Below are positions 63,019 to 64,000 of a DNA stretch of 64,000 bases, piece by piece (position 1 is the stretch's first letter; every line of letters starts with the position of its first letter). The notes under the pieces are model-generated. The model was not told the origin of the DNA. It ran no database searches and saw nothing but the letters and a program-made list of their open reading frames with translations. The translations under genes and the position numbers were made by a program. This DNA is from Lysinibacillus xylanilyticus (GTDB lineage: Bacteria; Bacillota; Bacilli; Bacillales_A; Planococcaceae): NCBI RefSeq assembly GCF_001183605.1, contig NZ_LFXJ01000005.1, positions 1,438,929-1,502,928 on the forward strand, given 5' to 3'.

Positions 63019-63066
63019 GACTGAAATCAAGCTTATGTCAACAGGTTTGACTTCAGTCTTTTTTGT
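63019..63066 (+). terminator. Intrinsic terminator
   Basis: Arms AGACTGAAATCAA and TTTGACTTCAGTCT with one mismatch, then six T residues. Confidence 0.75.
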
Positions 63067-63192
63067 AATTTGCATGTAACTTATCTTGGCTCCCCCTATT
63101 TTATACTACTGAAATTATCCAAATTATATTATGTACTCTAATCCCATTTTCCAATAAAATGGTATATACGTAACATGAAAAGAGGAATGTAT

Positions 63193-63414
63193 ATGGAAAA
63201 TAAAAAAAGCTGTAAATCCTTACTCATTACGATTGGTTGGATAAATGCTTTGTTTGCATTTGTCTTTTTCCAATTGTTTTGTGGTATTATTGCCGTTTGT
63301 ATGGGCATCGTTTTAAGAAGTGATTATCCTGCGAAAAAGCATGGACTTGCCTTAATTATTGTAGGAATCATAACTGGGATTACTGGGTGGATCCTCAATT
63401 ATTTATACTTGTAG
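63193..63414 (+). CDS. Small membrane protein, DUF4190-like
   Basis: The 73-residue protein has two membrane helices (LFAFVFFQLFCGIIAVCMGI and GLALIIVGIITGITGWILNY) separated by the basic loop RSDYPAKKH. This helix-loop-helix with KxHGLALIIVG is like DUF4190. AGAGGA lies seven bases before the ATG at 63193. Confidence 0.65.
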   Translation: MENKKSCKSLLITIGWINALFAFVFFQLFCGIIAVCMGIVLRSDYPAKKHGLALIIVGIITGITGWILNYLYL

Positions 63415-63432
63415 GCTAAGAATTATAAAGTG

Positions 63433-63488
63433 TAAAAAAAGCACTAACATGTAGTCCGTCAGTGCCTTCTCATATCGAGATAGTGCTT
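63433..63488 (-). terminator. Terminator of the O-methyltransferase gene
   Basis: AAGCACTA and TAGTGCTT are inverted copies with a long loop, followed by TTTTT on the minus strand; it begins at the stop codon. Confidence 0.6.
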
Positions 63489-64000
63489 ATTTCTTCACTT
63501 TTGAAAGTGTCATACCATCACCAATTGGAATAATAATTGACTCTAATTGAGGATGGTTTGCTACTGCTACATTGAATTTCTTCATTAATTCCGTATACCG
63601 TTTTGATTTGGCATTTGGATCTGCCACACTCCCTGCTGCAAGGACATTGTCAGTAACTATGATAGCATCGGGATTTGCTAACTTCACACAATAATTTAAA
63701 TAATTTTCATAATTATCCTTATCAGCATCGATAAAGAAAAAATCGAATCGTTCATTACTTTGTACCAGTTTTTCAAGGCTTTGCAATGCAGGTCCTGTTA
63801 TATATGTCACTTGTTCACCAAAACCCGCTTTCGCTAAATTACTGTATGCTAACTGCGCGTATTTCTCCTCTAATTCTAGAGAAGTTAATTTTCCGTCACT
63901 GCCGAACCCTCTAGCTAGACAAATTCCACTATATCCCCCGAGAGCCCCTACTTCAAGAATGTTTTTAGCCCCTGTCATCGAGACAAGCATAGATAAAAGT
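63487..64000 (-). CDS. O-methyltransferase, C-terminal part
   Basis: The frame enters from the right edge and ends at 63487. It shows a SAM-dependent O-methyltransferase of the caffeoyl-CoA/YrrM group: LVSMTGAKNILEVGALGGYS (motif I), LTSLELEEKYAQLAYSNLAK, then FDFFFIDADKDNYENYLNYC and DAIIVTDNVLAAGSVADPNA with the metal-binding Asp and Asn. About 170 residues are visible, and the N-terminal helices lie outside the window. Confidence 0.9.
   Translation of the reverse strand, partial: LLSMLVSMTGAKNILEVGALGGYSGICLARGFGSDGKLTSLELEEKYAQLAYSNLAKAGFGEQVTYITGPALQSLEKLVQSNERFDFFFIDADKDNYENYLNYCVKLANPDAIIVTDNVLAAGSVADPNAKSKRYTELMKKFNVAVANHPQLESIIIPIGDGMTLSKVKK

Overview
The window is AT-rich DNA from a low-GC, endospore-forming Gram-positive bacterium, most likely a Planococcaceae/Bacillaceae member such as Lysinibacillus or Solibacillus. 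The evidence is the strong GGAGG-type ribosome sites, the frequent TTG and GTG starts, a Ger(x)C germination lipoprotein, a YjcZ-type sporulation protein, and Firmicute families such as DUF2278, DUF3953, DUF5316 and YxeA. This assignment rests on gene content alone. I found no rRNA, tRNA or CRISPR array.

Positions 1 to about 16500 are accessory and poorly packed. They hold a SnoaL-like protein, an ArsR repressor next to an unusual SRPBCC-PDZ fusion, a YukJ-like protein, a protein with two retropepsin domains, several tiny membrane or secreted peptides (two with a C-terminal cysteine pair), a PhzF isomerase, a glycolipid-binding-like protein and a pentapeptide-repeat protein. Between them lie decayed prophage genes, including a RecE-like PD-(D/E)XK nuclease broken by stops and a frameshift, and diverged repeats.

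Positions 16500 to 28000 carry ordinary single genes: a TetR gene divergent from a class-C-like serine hydrolase, a VOC protein, GerC, a metallo-beta-lactamase-fold hydrolase, a HAD/NUDIX pair, a YxeA lipoprotein, a DnaD-like replication protein, a gamma carbonic anhydrase, and a nitronate monooxygenase-like enzyme coupled to a thioesterase.

Positions 28012 to 41446 are a phenylacetate catabolic cluster. Read on the minus strand it runs paaK, ferredoxin-NADP reductase, ferredoxin, paaA, paaB, paaC, paaD, an EthD-like gene, paaF, paaG, an aldehyde dehydrogenase, paaH, thiolase paaJ, a further enoyl-CoA hydratase and the repressor paaX. A paaI-like thioesterase is divergent from paaK. No paaE or paaZ is present; the ferredoxin and its reductase probably supply electrons to the epoxidase, and the aldehyde dehydrogenase may do part of the PaaZ job. 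A LivFGMHJ-type ABC importer (41551 to 46685) and a LysR regulator follow, and may serve uptake of an aromatic or amino acid.

Positions 48000 to 64000 are mixed: a frameshifted NUDIX gene with a degraded relative further on, small membrane proteins, a YjcZ-like protein, a Fur-controlled siderophore importer (binding lipoprotein, two permeases, ATPase), a 957-residue SF1 helicase, peptidase E, a polysaccharide deacetylase, CsaA, a GNAT acetyltransferase and an O-methyltransferase cut by the window edge. Several short intergenic repeat families recur across the window, the clearest being a two-hairpin element present three times.
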